From CAYRSS01 sp964426945 (lineage in GTDB: Bacteria > Planctomycetota > Phycisphaerae > UBA1845): 64,000 nt of DNA. Below the pieces are notes generated by a model. It saw nothing but the letters and a program-made list of their open reading frames with translations, was not told the DNA's origin and ran no database searches. Location of the stretch: positions 1 to 64,000 of the forward strand of contig CAYRSS010000018.1 in NCBI GenBank assembly GCA_964426945.1, written 5' to 3'. Shown in pieces: positions 1-9,157 of this stretch. A program made the position numbers and the translations under genes. Positions within the stretch are counted from its first letter, which is position 1; each line of letters opens with the position of its first letter.

Positions 1-889
1 CGTCCTCGCCCTGGGCATTGATCAGCAGGTCGCCGTAGAAGGTGTTCTCGCCGGTGCTCGGGTCACGCGTGAAGCACACGCCCGTGCCCGAGTCGTCGCC
101 CATGTTCCCGAAGACCATCTGGCAGACGTTCACCGCCGTGCCGATCAGGCCGGTGATCTTCTCGACGCGGCGATACGTCACTGCCTTGTCGCTGTTCCAG
201 CTTCCGAAGACGGCGTCGATCGCGCCGCGGAGCTGGACGAACGGATCCTGCGGAAACGGCTCGCCCACTTCGCGCTCGTAGATGCGTTTGAAGTTGTCGA
301 CCAGCGACTCGAGCTCTTCACTGTTCACGTCGGTGTCGGCCACCTTTGCGCCCGGCGCCATGCCGAGGCGCGGCGCGGTGCGGTTTCGCTTGATCTCGTC
401 AAAGGCGTGATCAAACTTCTCGCGCTCGACGTGCTTGGCCGTCGCACCGTACATCATGATCAGCCGGCGATACGCGTCGAAGGCGAAGCGACGGTTGCCC
501 GACTTGTCGGCGAGGCCCTCGACCGACGCATCGTTCAGGCCGAGGTTCAGAATCGTCTCCATCATGCCGGGCATCGACGCCGCCGCGCCGGACCGCACCG
601 ACACCAGCAACGGGTTGCGCCGGTCGCCCAGCTTCTTGCGGCAGGTGCGCTCGAGCTTCGCCACCGCCTCGCGCACCTGCTTCTCAAGGCCCGACGGCCA
701 GGCGCCGTTGTGCTTCGTGGTGTACGCGCAGGCATCGGTTGTGATCGTGAACCCCGCGGGCACGGGCAGACCGATGCGCGTCATCTCGGCGAGGCCCGCG
801 CCCTTGCCGCCGAGCAGGAGTTTCTGATCGCTGCGGCCGTCGGCCTTGCCGTTGCCGAAGAAATAGGTCCAACGTGCGGAAGCTGCCAT
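1..889 (-). CDS. ppdK: pyruvate phosphate dikinase, N-terminal part (gene runs off the window)
   Basis: The minus-strand frame opens with an ATG at 889-887 and stays open to base 1, giving 296 codons of a protein usually near 880-900 residues. The first residues (MAASARWTYFFGNGKADG) and the Gly-rich stretch LLLGGKGAGLAEM are the nucleotide-binding start of PPDK. Further in, a segment reading MVFGNMGDDSGTGVCFTRDP is the highly conserved ATP-grasp region of the family. The enzyme interconverts pyruvate, ATP and phosphate with phosphoenolpyruvate, AMP and pyrophosphate in the cytoplasm. The phospho-histidine and PEP/pyruvate-binding domains lie outside the window. Two perfect short hairpins lie just upstream (927-942 and 1059-1075). 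Family assignment is secure; only the 5' third is visible. Confidence 0.95.
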   Translation of the reverse strand, partial: MAASARWTYFFGNGKADGRSDQKLLLGGKGAGLAEMTRIGLPVPAGFTITTDACAYTTKHNGAWPSGLEKQVREAVAKLERTCRKKLGDRRNPLLVSVRSGAAASMPGMMETILNLGLNDASVEGLADKSGNRRFAFDAYRRLIMMYGATAKHVEREKFDHAFDEIKRNRTAPRLGMAPGAKVADTDVNSEELESLVDNFKRIYEREVGEPFPQDPFVQLRGAIDAVFGSWNSDKAVTYRRVEKITGLIGTAVNVCQMVFGNMGDDSGTGVCFTRDPSTGENTFYGDLLINAQGED

Positions 890-1482
890 GATGCTGAGTC
901 CTTTACGCCCCTCGCCTCGGGCGCCGGCGTCCGAACGGACGCGGCGGGCGGGCGGGTTCGTGGTCGCTGGAAGTTCGGCGGTCTCCACGCCGGGCGCCTC
1001 GTCCCGGGTTCGCGGCGATCCACCTTTCGGCGCGAAAGGGGTGAAGCTGCCCGTCGCGCGTGCGGGTACCGCACGGGGCGGATGGTACGGACGGGGGGCT
1101 GAAGGGTCAATTGATGGTTATCAGCCCCGGCAGGCCCCGCGACCGCATTGGAAGCGCTTTCGGTCACGCCCGACCCGGACCCCGCCCCGCGCTCGCGACC
1201 CCGCGGAGCAACCCGCCGGGAGCCCGGTCAGTCGAGCCGCGCCGCACATTCTCGGCCTGCAGGAATTAAACTGTGAACAAACTTTATCGGCCGTTGAATC
1301 CGACGCGTCAATCGGGTTAGAATCGGCCATTGTTGGCTGCGGCGGCCAGGCAGCGGGCTTGTCCCGCGCATGTGGCGCCGTGGGTCGCGCCCTCATCTCG
1401 TTCGCGGCGCGTCCTGTGGCCTCTGGGAGTTTGTGCGATCGTGACACGCGTTCGCCTGGTTCAGCAGGAAGGGGATTAGACA
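890..1482. other. 593-base intergenic region between divergent ppdK and PEP-CTERM gene
   Basis: No credible gene is visible. The first 250 bases are very G+C rich and hold two perfect inverted repeats. GCGTCCG/CGGACGC sits at 927-942 with a 2-base centre, and CGTGCGG/CCGCACG at 1059-1075 with a 3-base centre. They could shape the ppdK leader. From about 1260 the sequence becomes more A+T rich and contains the promoter listed at 1294-1323 for the rightward gene. Confidence 0.6.
1294..1323 (+). promoter_or_regulatory. putative sigma-70-type promoter of the PEP-CTERM gene
   Basis: TTGAAT (1294-1299) and TAGAAT (1318-1323) are separated by 18 bases, in an A+T-enriched patch about 160 bases before the ATG at 1483. 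The same -10 hexamer is found in the promoter proposed at 12068-12096. No start site has been mapped, so this is inference from sequence. Confidence 0.5.
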
Positions 1483-2415
1483 ATGAAGAAACTGGGTAGT
1501 TTGATGATGGCGGGCGCGCTGGCGACGGCGACCCCCGCATTTGGCTCGCTCTACGTGGAAAACTTCAACGTAGACAACACGGCCAACTGGACCGTGAATG
1601 ACCCCGGCCTGTCCGACATCGAGGCCAACTTCTTCTACGACTATTCGGCGATCGGTGTGCCGTCGGCCAACGGCTCGGACACGATCGGCATGAAGCTGAC
1701 CGCCAACAACTCAGGCGGCGTGTTCAGCGGCTTCAGCGTCTCGCCGACCGGCGAGAGCTTCAGCGGTGACTACACCGTCAGCTTCGACCTGTGGCAGAAC
1801 TACGTCGGCCCGCTCGGCCCCGGCGGCAGCGGCACGACGCAGCTTTCCCAGATGGGCATCGGCTCGTCGGGCACGACGGCGATGTGGCCCGGCGCTGCGC
1901 TCAAGGAGAGCGTGACCTTCGCCGCCACGCTGGATGGTGGCTCGGCCGCGGACTATCGCCTCTACAGTTCCGCGTTCCCCACGTCCGCGCCTTCGGGCAA
2001 CGCGGTGTACGCTGCCCCGGGTGGCGGCAACAACAACAGCAACGCCTACTACGCCGGCTTCGGCGGCGCCGCGGCCCCGGCCGCCCAGACCCTGCTCTAC
2101 CCCGGTCAGACCGGCGTCACCGACGCCGGCGAGATCGCCTTCGGCTGGCGGCGGGTGGAGATCGAGGTGCTCGCCGGCACAGCCTACTGGCGTGTTGACG
2201 GCCTCCTGATCGCCTCGACGAGTCTGGCTGGCCTGACACTCGGTGGCGGCAACATCCTCTTCGGCCATGCCGACACGAATAGCGGTTCATCGGCTGACCC
2301 GAACGACAGCCTGCTCAACGTCACTCTGATCGACAACATCCTGGTGACCCCCGAGCCCGCCAGCCTCGCCCTGCTCGCGCTGGGCGGCCTGGCGCTGTCG
2401 CGTCGCCGTCGCTAA
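1483..2415 (+). CDS. PEP-CTERM sorting domain protein
   Basis: 310 residues. The N-terminus (MKKLGSLMMAGALATATPAFG) is a typical Sec signal peptide, and the C-terminus has the full PEP-CTERM tripartite signal: the PEP-like motif TPEPASLALLAL, a hydrophobic stretch, and the basic tail SRRRR. Such proteins are exported, then handled by an exosortase at the inner membrane; no exosortase gene is in this window. The middle is rich in Gly, Ser, Asn and Asp and looks like a beta-sandwich with repeated short motifs. I do not recognise a catalytic family. The ATG at 1483 follows AAGGGGATT at a suitable distance. A strong terminator follows at 2467-2497, so it is probably monocistronic. The role is likely structural or matrix-associated, by inference only. 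Confidence 0.88.
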   Translation: MKKLGSLMMAGALATATPAFGSLYVENFNVDNTANWTVNDPGLSDIEANFFYDYSAIGVPSANGSDTIGMKLTANNSGGVFSGFSVSPTGESFSGDYTVSFDLWQNYVGPLGPGGSGTTQLSQMGIGSSGTTAMWPGAALKESVTFAATLDGGSAADYRLYSSAFPTSAPSGNAVYAAPGGGNNNSNAYYAGFGGAAAPAAQTLLYPGQTGVTDAGEIAFGWRRVEIEVLAGTAYWRVDGLLIASTSLAGLTLGGGNILFGHADTNSGSSADPNDSLLNVTLIDNILVTPEPASLALLALGGLALSRRRR

Positions 2416-2466
2416 GACCCCGCCCCGGCTTTGCGGCCGGCGAGGCATTCTAAAGGCTCTCTCCGA

Positions 2467-2497
2467 GCAGCCCGTGCCCCGCACGGGCTGCTTTTTT
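2467..2497 (+). terminator. Rho-independent terminator after the PEP-CTERM gene
   Basis: GCAGCCCGTGC (2467-2477) and GCACGGGCTGC (2481-2491) form a perfect 11-bp stem around a CCC loop, followed directly by six T residues (2492-2497). It lies 52 bases after the stop at 2415. It is oriented for rightward transcription and insulates the convergent gene at 2558-3484. Confidence 0.93.
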
Positions 2498-2557
2498 GCG
2501 CGCGGAGCCTCCGGCCAGGTCGTCGCGCGGCGCAACAGCGCTGAGTCTGCCGGCGCG

Positions 2558-3484
2558 CTACGGCCGCATGCGCTCGATGCTGTCTTCGAGACCGTAGTAG
2601 TAGAGCAGCCCCTTGAAGTAGGAGGGGATCCCCTTGAGCCCCAGCCCGCCGAAGAGCGTCGGACGGACCTGGTGGACGTTGAACCCGAAGTTCACGCGCA
2701 CCGGATCGACGTGGCCATCGGCGAAGCCGATGTTGGTCGTGCCCTGCTGGAAGATCGACACGATCGTCTGGTTGGGCAGGATGCCCTCGCGCTTGTTGAA
2801 GGGCGGATGACGCGACGTGACGAAGTCATCGCCCGAGAAGCACCCGTCCATATGGCCGCCCGGGCCGCGATCGTTCAGGTAGTGCGGATGCTCTTCAACA
2901 AAGAGCGGCGCACGGGCCAGCGTGACCGGCGCCAGACGCCGGGTGCTGTTGTCGTGCAGGCGGGCGGGAATGCGCTCCGGCCGCCGGGCGCCCATGTTGC
3001 CCGTCGTCGTGTAGCTGTACTTGCCGTTGCCCCCGCCGCCGATCACCGTGTTGGGCTCGCGCGGGCCCAGCGGATCCTCCGGGCAGAGGTAAGCCTTCTC
3101 CTCCATCACAAACGGCCAGAGCAGCCCGAACCGCGGAGCGGCGGCGAAGCCCTTCGGCTGGCCGGTCTGCGGGTTCATCGGGTCGCCCCCGACATACGCA
3201 CCGCCTTGATCGCCCACCCCCACCCAGTCGAGACCGCCGCGGCCGCTGTCGAGGCCGCTGAACGAGTAAGACGTCAGCGAGGGCGGATAGATGCCGTAGT
3301 CGGTCGAGTAGACGTACGCCGCGGTCGAAAAGCTGCGCAGGTTCGTCCGACACATGACCGCCTTGGCCTGTCGCCGCGAGGCCCCGAGCGAGGGAAGCAG
3401 GATCGAAATCAACAGCGCAATGATGGCGATCACCACCAGAATTTCGATCAGCGTGAAAGCACGCAGCGGGCGGGGGTTTCGCAT
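2558..3484 (-). CDS. prepilin-type N-terminal cleavage/methylation protein, H-X9-DG type
   Basis: 308 residues from the ATG at 3484 (MRNPRPLRAFTLIEILVVIA). FTLIEILVVIAIIALLISIL is a classical type IV prepilin leader/N-helix with the conserved Glu at position +5 after the cleavage site. Near the C-terminus, a GFADGHV segment matches the Asp-Gly-His element of the prepilin-processing-associated H-X9-DG domain, which is expanded in planctomycetes. Such proteins are processed by a prepilin peptidase and sit in the cell envelope as pseudopilin-like components; individual functions are mostly unknown. A TTG eight codons upstream is in frame, but the ATG has a GAGG ribosome-binding site (CGAGGATTCGCC) and gives the usual short leader. 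It is convergent with the PEP-CTERM gene. Confidence 0.9.
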   Translation of the reverse strand: MRNPRPLRAFTLIEILVVIAIIALLISILLPSLGASRRQAKAVMCRTNLRSFSTAAYVYSTDYGIYPPSLTSYSFSGLDSGRGGLDWVGVGDQGGAYVGGDPMNPQTGQPKGFAAAPRFGLLWPFVMEEKAYLCPEDPLGPREPNTVIGGGGNGKYSYTTTGNMGARRPERIPARLHDNSTRRLAPVTLARAPLFVEEHPHYLNDRGPGGHMDGCFSGDDFVTSRHPPFNKREGILPNQTIVSIFQQGTTNIGFADGHVDPVRVNFGFNVHQVRPTLFGGLGLKGIPSYFKGLLYYYGLEDSIERMRP

Positions 3485-3813
3485 GGCGAATCCTCGTAGG
3501 GGGAACAAGGCTGGTCGCGCACGGCGGCGAGGCGGAACCCGGCGACTCCCGGCCCAATGAGGGTTCCGCCTGCAGTACGCCCCAGTTTATCAGAAATCGC
3601 CCCGCCCGCCCAGCGGGTACCGGCCCGACCCGCGCCGCCGCGAAATCCGCCCCACACGCACCGGCTGGCACACGGATTGCACCCCGTCCCCCGGGACCGG
3701 AGTCGAGGAGGAGGGTTTGTCTGGTCGGGCCACGCCGCCCCGCCCGTCGCGGGTGTGCAGCTCCGACCGCGGTTGGTGCTGCCCTGCGCGGCGGCCTGTC
3801 GGAGACCCCCCCC
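3485..3813. other. intergenic region between divergent genes, nothing distinctive
   Basis: This gap of about 330 bases separates the prepilin-like gene (minus) from the MFS gene (plus). It is uniformly G+C rich apart from a small A+T patch near 3584-3598 (GTTTATCAGAAATC). That patch could supply a -10 for the leftward gene, but no matching -35 is evident. I see no gene, repeat or strong hairpin. Confidence 0.5.
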
Positions 3814-5427
3814 ATGACCACGCTGTCCGCCTCCCCAGTCCATCTCGGCAGTCTCGCCCAGTCCGGCATCCGGTGGCAGGTGCTCATCGGGGCGGTCATG
3901 ATCCAGCTCATCCTCGGCACCCTCTACGGCTACAGCGTCTTCTGGCAGCCGCTGGAACAGGAGGTCTGGGCGACCACCGCTTCCATCCCGCTCAGCGACA
4001 TCACCGGCGCCGCCGACGCCGCCCTGCCCGTGCCGACCCCGACCGGGGTGGCACCGGTCGCGATGGGCTCAGAACGACGCGCGGGCTATCTCAAGTATGC
4101 CTTCGGTATCTGCCTGCTGTCCTTCGCGACGGCGATGGTCTTCGCCGGGCGGCTTCAGGATCTGAAAGGTCCGCGCTTCACCGCCACGCTGGGGGGCCTG
4201 GTGCTCGGCCTGGGCTTCTTCATCGCCGGGCAGATGGACCACCTCGCCACGTTTTACATCTGTCACGCCCTGCTCATGGGTACGCTGACGGTCGCCGCGC
4301 TGCTGCTCTTCGGCGCCCTGTCGTCCCGACTCGATGCCAAACAGTTTCCCATCATTCAGTACATCCCCCACGGCATCATCGTCACCATGGTGGTCGGCGG
4401 GCTCGCCCTGGCGGACAACTTCATCTCCGGAGACCCCGGCGACCGCATCTTCCTGCTGTGGGTCACCATCGGCCTGCTCGCCGGCGTGGGCATCGGCTAT
4501 GCGTACGTCTGTCCGATCGCCGCACTCGTGAAGTGGTTCCCCCATCACAAGGGGCTGGTCTCGGGCATCGCCGTGGCAGGGTTCGGCCTCGGGGCGTACC
4601 TGTTCTCCAGCCGCGGGGCGTTCGGGGCCGTCGGCTTCATCGAGAAGCATGACATGGGAACCTTCTTCACGGTTCACGGCGTGGTGTGCGCGATCGTGGT
4701 GACGCTCGGGGCGATCCTGCTGAGGAACCCGACCACCGAGACCGCGGCCGCCTCGCGCAGCGTCCCCGGCGCGGTCTTCGGCGACACCACCTGGCATGAA
4801 CTGCTTCACCGGCGGGCGTTTCACCTCGTGTGGCTGATGTTCTTCAGCGGCGCGATGGCGGGGCTCATGGTGATCGGCATCCTGAAACCCTTCGCCGGCA
4901 GCCAGCTTGTCGAATCGTCCATCGCCGCCGGCCGGCCGGTGGGCAGCACCGCCTACCAGGAGCTGCTGGCCCAGGGCGCCGCGGCGGTCGGCGTCTTCGC
5001 CGTCTTCAACGCCGCGGGTCGCGTGGCGTGGGGGCTCATCTCCGACCACGCCGGACGCTCGCGGGCGATGACCGCGATGTTCCTGCTCCAGGGCGTCATG
5101 CTGCTGGCCCTGCCCTTCCTGCGCAGCGAGTTTCAGCTCGCCGCGGGGGCGGCCTGTGTCGGGTTCAACTTCGGCGGCAACTTCGCGATGTTCCCCTCGT
5201 TGACGGCGGACCTGTTCGGCTCGAAGAACTTCGGGGCGAACTACGGATGGGTGTTTACCTCCTACGGCGTGGCGGGCATCGCCGGCGTGTGGGCGGGCAA
5301 CACCGCCCAGCGGCTGACGGGCAGCTACTTCGCAGCGTTCGCCCTCGCGGCGGCGCTGTGCTTCGTCTCGGCCCTGCTGGCGGTCCACGTCGGCCGCCAC
5401 ATCCGCCAAGCGCACGCCACGGCTTGA
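3814..5427 (+). CDS. MFS transporter of the oxalate/formate antiporter (OFA) type
   Basis: 537 residues with about 12 hydrophobic segments. The first segment reads LIGAVMIQLILGTLYGYSVF, close to the conserved LxLGxxYxWSVF start of OFA-family carriers. A loop reading GRLQDLKGPRF is the MFS loop 2-3 signature (G-x-x-x-D-x-x-G), and its second-half counterpart is GLISDHAGRSRAM. An extra hydrophilic insert between helices 1 and 2 (residues about 48-85) makes it longer than typical 420-residue members. The substrate is probably a mono- or dicarboxylate, but this cannot be read from sequence. The ATG at 3814 follows GGAGACCCCCCCC. It stands alone, with no metabolic partner gene beside it. Confidence 0.85.
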   Translation: MTTLSASPVHLGSLAQSGIRWQVLIGAVMIQLILGTLYGYSVFWQPLEQEVWATTASIPLSDITGAADAALPVPTPTGVAPVAMGSERRAGYLKYAFGICLLSFATAMVFAGRLQDLKGPRFTATLGGLVLGLGFFIAGQMDHLATFYICHALLMGTLTVAALLLFGALSSRLDAKQFPIIQYIPHGIIVTMVVGGLALADNFISGDPGDRIFLLWVTIGLLAGVGIGYAYVCPIAALVKWFPHHKGLVSGIAVAGFGLGAYLFSSRGAFGAVGFIEKHDMGTFFTVHGVVCAIVVTLGAILLRNPTTETAAASRSVPGAVFGDTTWHELLHRRAFHLVWLMFFSGAMAGLMVIGILKPFAGSQLVESSIAAGRPVGSTAYQELLAQGAAAVGVFAVFNAAGRVAWGLISDHAGRSRAMTAMFLLQGVMLLALPFLRSEFQLAAGAACVGFNFGGNFAMFPSLTADLFGSKNFGANYGWVFTSYGVAGIAGVWAGNTAQRLTGSYFAAFALAAALCFVSALLAVHVGRHIRQAHATA

Positions 5428-5551
5428 ACCTTGTCAATGTCGGAGCCGCCGCGCCAATGAGGATTCTGTGAGGTGAACGCCTCATCTTGCAGCTTCGCAC
5501 GCCGCAAGCGAGAATAAGAGGTTGAGGAAGTCCCTATCCAGGAAGCCCATC

Positions 5552-8380
5552 ATGTTCCACGTTCCCCGGTCGGCTCTGCTTCAGCCTGTTGTTCTCGGCA
5601 TGCTCCTGGCGATGGTCTCGCCGCCGATTGCGTTCGCCCAGGCTGGGGGGGGGGCGTGCCAGGACGGGCCGTGTGGCACGGGGCAGGAGCATCAGCCTTT
5701 CTGCGGGCTGGGTTGCTGTGAAACCGCCGCGGACTGTTTTATCGGCTGCGAGTGCGTTGTGAACGTCCGGTGCGAATGGCAGCCCGAGGCGCTGTACGGC
5801 TGCTGCGCCGCTGACACCGTTCCCGATTCCGCCTGCGACGACGGCAACCCGTGCACGTCGGATTCCTGCGACGCGCTGGAGGGCTGTGTGCATGACCTGC
5901 TCGACTGCGACGACGGCAACGCGTGCACGGTAGAGCTTGGCTGCATTGACGACGGCGGGCCGCAGTGCGTTCGGGAAGAGCTCGACTGCGACGACGGCAA
6001 TCCGTGCACCTTCGATAGCTGCGACCACTTGGATGGCTGCAAGAACGATGCGTTTTCCGATGCACCACCGAATTGCTCGCCAACCTGGCCAAATCTGCCG
6101 TACGTGCCGCCAGACTGCGCGCCCGATGGCAACGACTGCACCTGGAGCGTGTGCGACGATGGCGCTTGCGTTCCGGTTCCTCCCGGAGAGATCGAACTAT
6201 ACGGGTGTGCGCTGACCTGCGAGCCCGACGGCAACCCCTGCACCGACGACTTTTGCGACGGCGTGGCCTGCGTCCACCCCAACCGCCCGCTCGGCGAAGC
6301 CTGCAACCTGGCCGAAGGAGCCGACCCGTGCACCATCGGCCAGTGCGACGGCAGCGGCCAGTGCGTGCCTCAGTCTTACGTCCCCGACGGCCAGCCCTGT
6401 CCAGGGCTCCACGACCCGCCGCCGCCCTGCAAGACGCGCGTCTGCCAGGCCGGGGCCTGCGTACTGGTGGATGTGACGAACGGCACGTGGTGCCCCGACG
6501 AGAGCCCGCCCAACGCCTGCACGACCGACATCTGCCAGGACGGCGTCTGCGTGCATGCAGTGCCCGTCCCTGAGGATACGTGCTCCGGAGGCTGGTACGG
6601 TCCGTGCTACGTGAATACATGCGAGCTTGGGTACTGTGCGCCTGAACCACGATGCGACGAATACGGTGGGTACTGCACGGTAAGCGAGTGCTTCACTCCG
6701 CATTTGGCGTTCGTTGTGCCTGGCTCAGTCACGCCGGAGAACCCGGAAGGTGTAGTGCATTACGTCCATGGAGAGCCCACGCCTGCGCCGCTCGCCGATG
6801 ACCGGACCTTCGTCACTGGTTCCCTCGTGCACGCAACTCCAACTTCCTGGCGCGCTGAGCTCCGCACGACCCGGTACGCCGGGCCTGTGTCTGGTGACGT
6901 CATCGCCGGCCCGCTCGAACCCGCCTACAGGGAACAGGCGATCCTCGCTCGCTCGCTTGAACCCATTGCGCTCCTTACCGTTCACTACTTCGGCATCGAC
7001 TGCGAGCAATTTACGACGTGCTCTGATTGGCATTTCTTACTATGGAACAACGAGCCGCTGATCGGGAGATTATTAGGTGAGTGTGACAGGTGGTCTCAGG
7101 TCGAATTCGAGGTGCCGATCGAGCTCGTCAAGTTCCCTGCGAAGCCCGGGCTCCTGGGTGTTCCGCCCAAGCCCGCGGTGAATACGCTCGATGTTCTATT
7201 CACAGGCTCAAGCGACTGTCGGCGATTTGCCTGGGCGTCGCTGTCCATTCGCATCATGTCGCCGCTGATTCTTGTGCATGGAAACGGATCGGATAGCGGG
7301 TTTTTTGAAAGGCAGGGGTTCGTATACGAACTGGACAGTCTGGAAGAGGGATCAATACCCTGCGTTTGGAACGGGAAAGGTGAAGATCCTGAGACTGCTT
7401 CGGAGAATTCGCTCCACATTAACCAGGACCCTAAGTCTAATAGTATCGTGAAGAATACCACGTATCTTAAGGATAGGATTCCCGGAATCGCGACATCGCT
7501 GGGCGTGGACAGCGTGCATCTTGTGGTTCACAGCAAAGGCGGCCTGGACACACGCAGTTACCTTGCAGGAGCTTACTCGGCATCGAGGGGCACGGAGCTA
7601 TCAAGCGAGGTTGGTCTAGAGATTCTTTCGTTCTCAAGCCTGAGCACGCCACATGACGGTAGCATCATGGCCTCATTGATCGATGAAACTGCACTGGCGC
7701 ACTCGCTCCCATCCTTCTATCCCGATTTATACGTCTATCAGGGCATATCAATCCCACTGGCCGCGGCGCTGCCTATCCAGACATGGCTGTACTCGGAGCA
7801 GGAGATTCTCGCGAACCGTGACCTAACACCACCGTCCTGCTCGGCGTTCAACAGTATGAACGCTCCTGATCTTCCAAGGGATATTAGGTACTGGACATAT
7901 GGCGGCGATGCCGATCTGTTGCGACCAAACGGCAGGATCGATCCGGGAAATGACATCATCGCCGGTCCCTTTACGCTTGTCCTGCTTGATCGGGCAGAGT
8001 ACTACGGTCTACAATACGAGGACAACAAGCTATTTGCTGTTCACCTTGCGAGCCGCATCGCTGGCGCGAAACTCGTCGACACCCTCATGTACCAACCGGT
8101 CAAACTTGTCCGTTCGGTAAAGCTTTCTGTTCTCCCTTGGAGTCTGTGGGGTACAATTGTCGCCGTTCCTTTGGGCGAACCTAAACTAAACGATACGCTA
8201 GTAACGATTGATAGTGCTAAGGGTTTAGCAGGTGGTTTTGTAGACGTCGTCAATGAGTCGGGCGGTTCCTTCTTGTCGCTCGGATGGGCGAACCACGGGA
8301 ACATCGCCGACGAGCGCGCCGCGACGTACATTCTCCGCCGCGCGCGCAGCCTGGATCGAATGAAGGGGGATCTGGAGTGA
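5552..8380 (+). CDS. secreted Cys-rich repeat protein with C-terminal alpha/beta hydrolase (lipase-like) domain
   Basis: 942 residues from the ATG at 5552, which has AGGAAG nine bases upstream; a TTG ten codons earlier is less likely. The order is: signal peptide (residues 1-30, ending IAFAQA); roughly ten Cys-rich modules to about residue 385, each built around CDDGNPCTxDxCD; a linker domain; then an alpha/beta hydrolase. The hydrolase has the oxyanion-type LVHGNGSDSG, a nucleophile elbow VVHSKGGLD (Ser in H-S-K-G), and a late WANHGN that probably carries the catalytic His. It resembles triacylglycerol lipase/esterase folds; the substrate is unknown. The stop overlaps the GTG of the next gene by four bases, so it heads a three-gene operon. 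Base composition drops sharply across the hydrolase region (for example 27 G+C of 60 at 7441-7500 against 43 of 60 at 6361-6420). Confidence 0.8.
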   Translation: MFHVPRSALLQPVVLGMLLAMVSPPIAFAQAGGGACQDGPCGTGQEHQPFCGLGCCETAADCFIGCECVVNVRCEWQPEALYGCCAADTVPDSACDDGNPCTSDSCDALEGCVHDLLDCDDGNACTVELGCIDDGGPQCVREELDCDDGNPCTFDSCDHLDGCKNDAFSDAPPNCSPTWPNLPYVPPDCAPDGNDCTWSVCDDGACVPVPPGEIELYGCALTCEPDGNPCTDDFCDGVACVHPNRPLGEACNLAEGADPCTIGQCDGSGQCVPQSYVPDGQPCPGLHDPPPPCKTRVCQAGACVLVDVTNGTWCPDESPPNACTTDICQDGVCVHAVPVPEDTCSGGWYGPCYVNTCELGYCAPEPRCDEYGGYCTVSECFTPHLAFVVPGSVTPENPEGVVHYVHGEPTPAPLADDRTFVTGSLVHATPTSWRAELRTTRYAGPVSGDVIAGPLEPAYREQAILARSLEPIALLTVHYFGIDCEQFTTCSDWHFLLWNNEPLIGRLLGECDRWSQVEFEVPIELVKFPAKPGLLGVPPKPAVNTLDVLFTGSSDCRRFAWASLSIRIMSPLILVHGNGSDSGFFERQGFVYELDSLEEGSIPCVWNGKGEDPETASENSLHINQDPKSNSIVKNTTYLKDRIPGIATSLGVDSVHLVVHSKGGLDTRSYLAGAYSASRGTELSSEVGLEILSFSSLSTPHDGSIMASLIDETALAHSLPSFYPDLYVYQGISIPLAAALPIQTWLYSEQEILANRDLTPPSCSAFNSMNAPDLPRDIRYWTYGGDADLLRPNGRIDPGNDIIAGPFTLVLLDRAEYYGLQYEDNKLFAVHLASRIAGAKLVDTLMYQPVKLVRSVKLSVLPWSLWGTIVAVPLGEPKLNDTLVTIDSAKGLAGGFVDVVNESGGSFLSLGWANHGNIADERAATYILRRARSLDRMKGDLE

Positions 8381-9144
8381 AACGGTCCAGGCTGATCATC
8401 GCTGCCGTGGCCCTGGTCGTTGCCGTCGGCTGGATCGGGAGGTATTTCGTAGAGAAGGCTCGTCATGCTGCAGTTCAGGTGCAGGAAACGGCACTGTTCG
8501 ATTCGTCGGCGATCGCACGGATGGGACGTGTCGACCTGCGTTTTCGAACCGATCCGGCTACACAGGGGCGGCTGTACATCAAGGCCACTCCCGACCGCTA
8601 CCCTCGCGAGGCGGCGAGCGAGGACATGACCCCAGTGATCCTGGTGTACGACCCCGCCAGCATGGCGCTTTCTGAAGCGACTGAAGACGTATGGGAGGCG
8701 GCGCAAGGCGGCGATTGCAATGGTGAGCCCCGCGGCGATGGCAGTGGCGTGTCGCTCGGCGTGACTAATAATCATGACTTCGGGCAATTTGAGCGCGGTG
8801 TCGGGTTTAAGCGGGTGAAGATATACGGCGTAGCGGCCTTGCGTTCTCGAAGCACGGGGTTGACCACCGTGCTGATTACGCGCGATCGGCCTATGCCGGC
8901 GCGATCCGTGCTCGGTTTCATGGGCGGCGGCGGCGATGACCCTCGAACGCAGTATTTCCTTGAGGTCTACGACGTCAATTCCGGCAAACGGATCGCGGAT
9001 CCTGTCCGCCTCCCATTTACCATGCGGCAGTCCCCGACCAAGCTGTTCATCAGCTGCGACGGTAGATACGCGATTGCCGCTCAAGACGATTATGAGAGAA
9101 TGTCCATCGTTCGACTTCCCCTACCCTATGTGAATACCCCCTGA
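8377..9144 (+). CDS. membrane-anchored protein of unknown function
   Basis: 255 residues from the GTG at 8377, which overlaps the previous stop (GTGA) and follows AAGGGGGA. The protein starts VKRSRLIIAAVALVVAVGWIG, a single signal-anchor helix with basic residues before it, so the remainder is expected on the outer side of the membrane. The rest has no Cys cluster or catalytic motif I recognise. Short strands such as PVILVYDP and YFLEVYDVNSGKRIADP suggest a beta-rich, propeller-like or lipoprotein-like fold. Translational coupling to the hydrolase upstream and close spacing to the next gene indicate a shared transcript. G+C is below the window average, like the 3' part of its upstream neighbour. 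Confidence 0.7.
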   Translation: MKRSRLIIAAVALVVAVGWIGRYFVEKARHAAVQVQETALFDSSAIARMGRVDLRFRTDPATQGRLYIKATPDRYPREAASEDMTPVILVYDPASMALSEATEDVWEAAQGGDCNGEPRGDGSGVSLGVTNNHDFGQFERGVGFKRVKIYGVAALRSRSTGLTTVLITRDRPMPARSVLGFMGGGGDDPRTQYFLEVYDVNSGKRIADPVRLPFTMRQSPTKLFISCDGRYAIAAQDDYERMSIVRLPLPYVNTP

Positions 9145-9157
9145 AGTGAGAAATGGC

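Noticed and set aside
4069..5415. Antisense open frame of 448 codons over the MFS gene
   Set aside because: Polar His/Asp/Gln-rich shadow; the MFS helices on the plus strand are clear.
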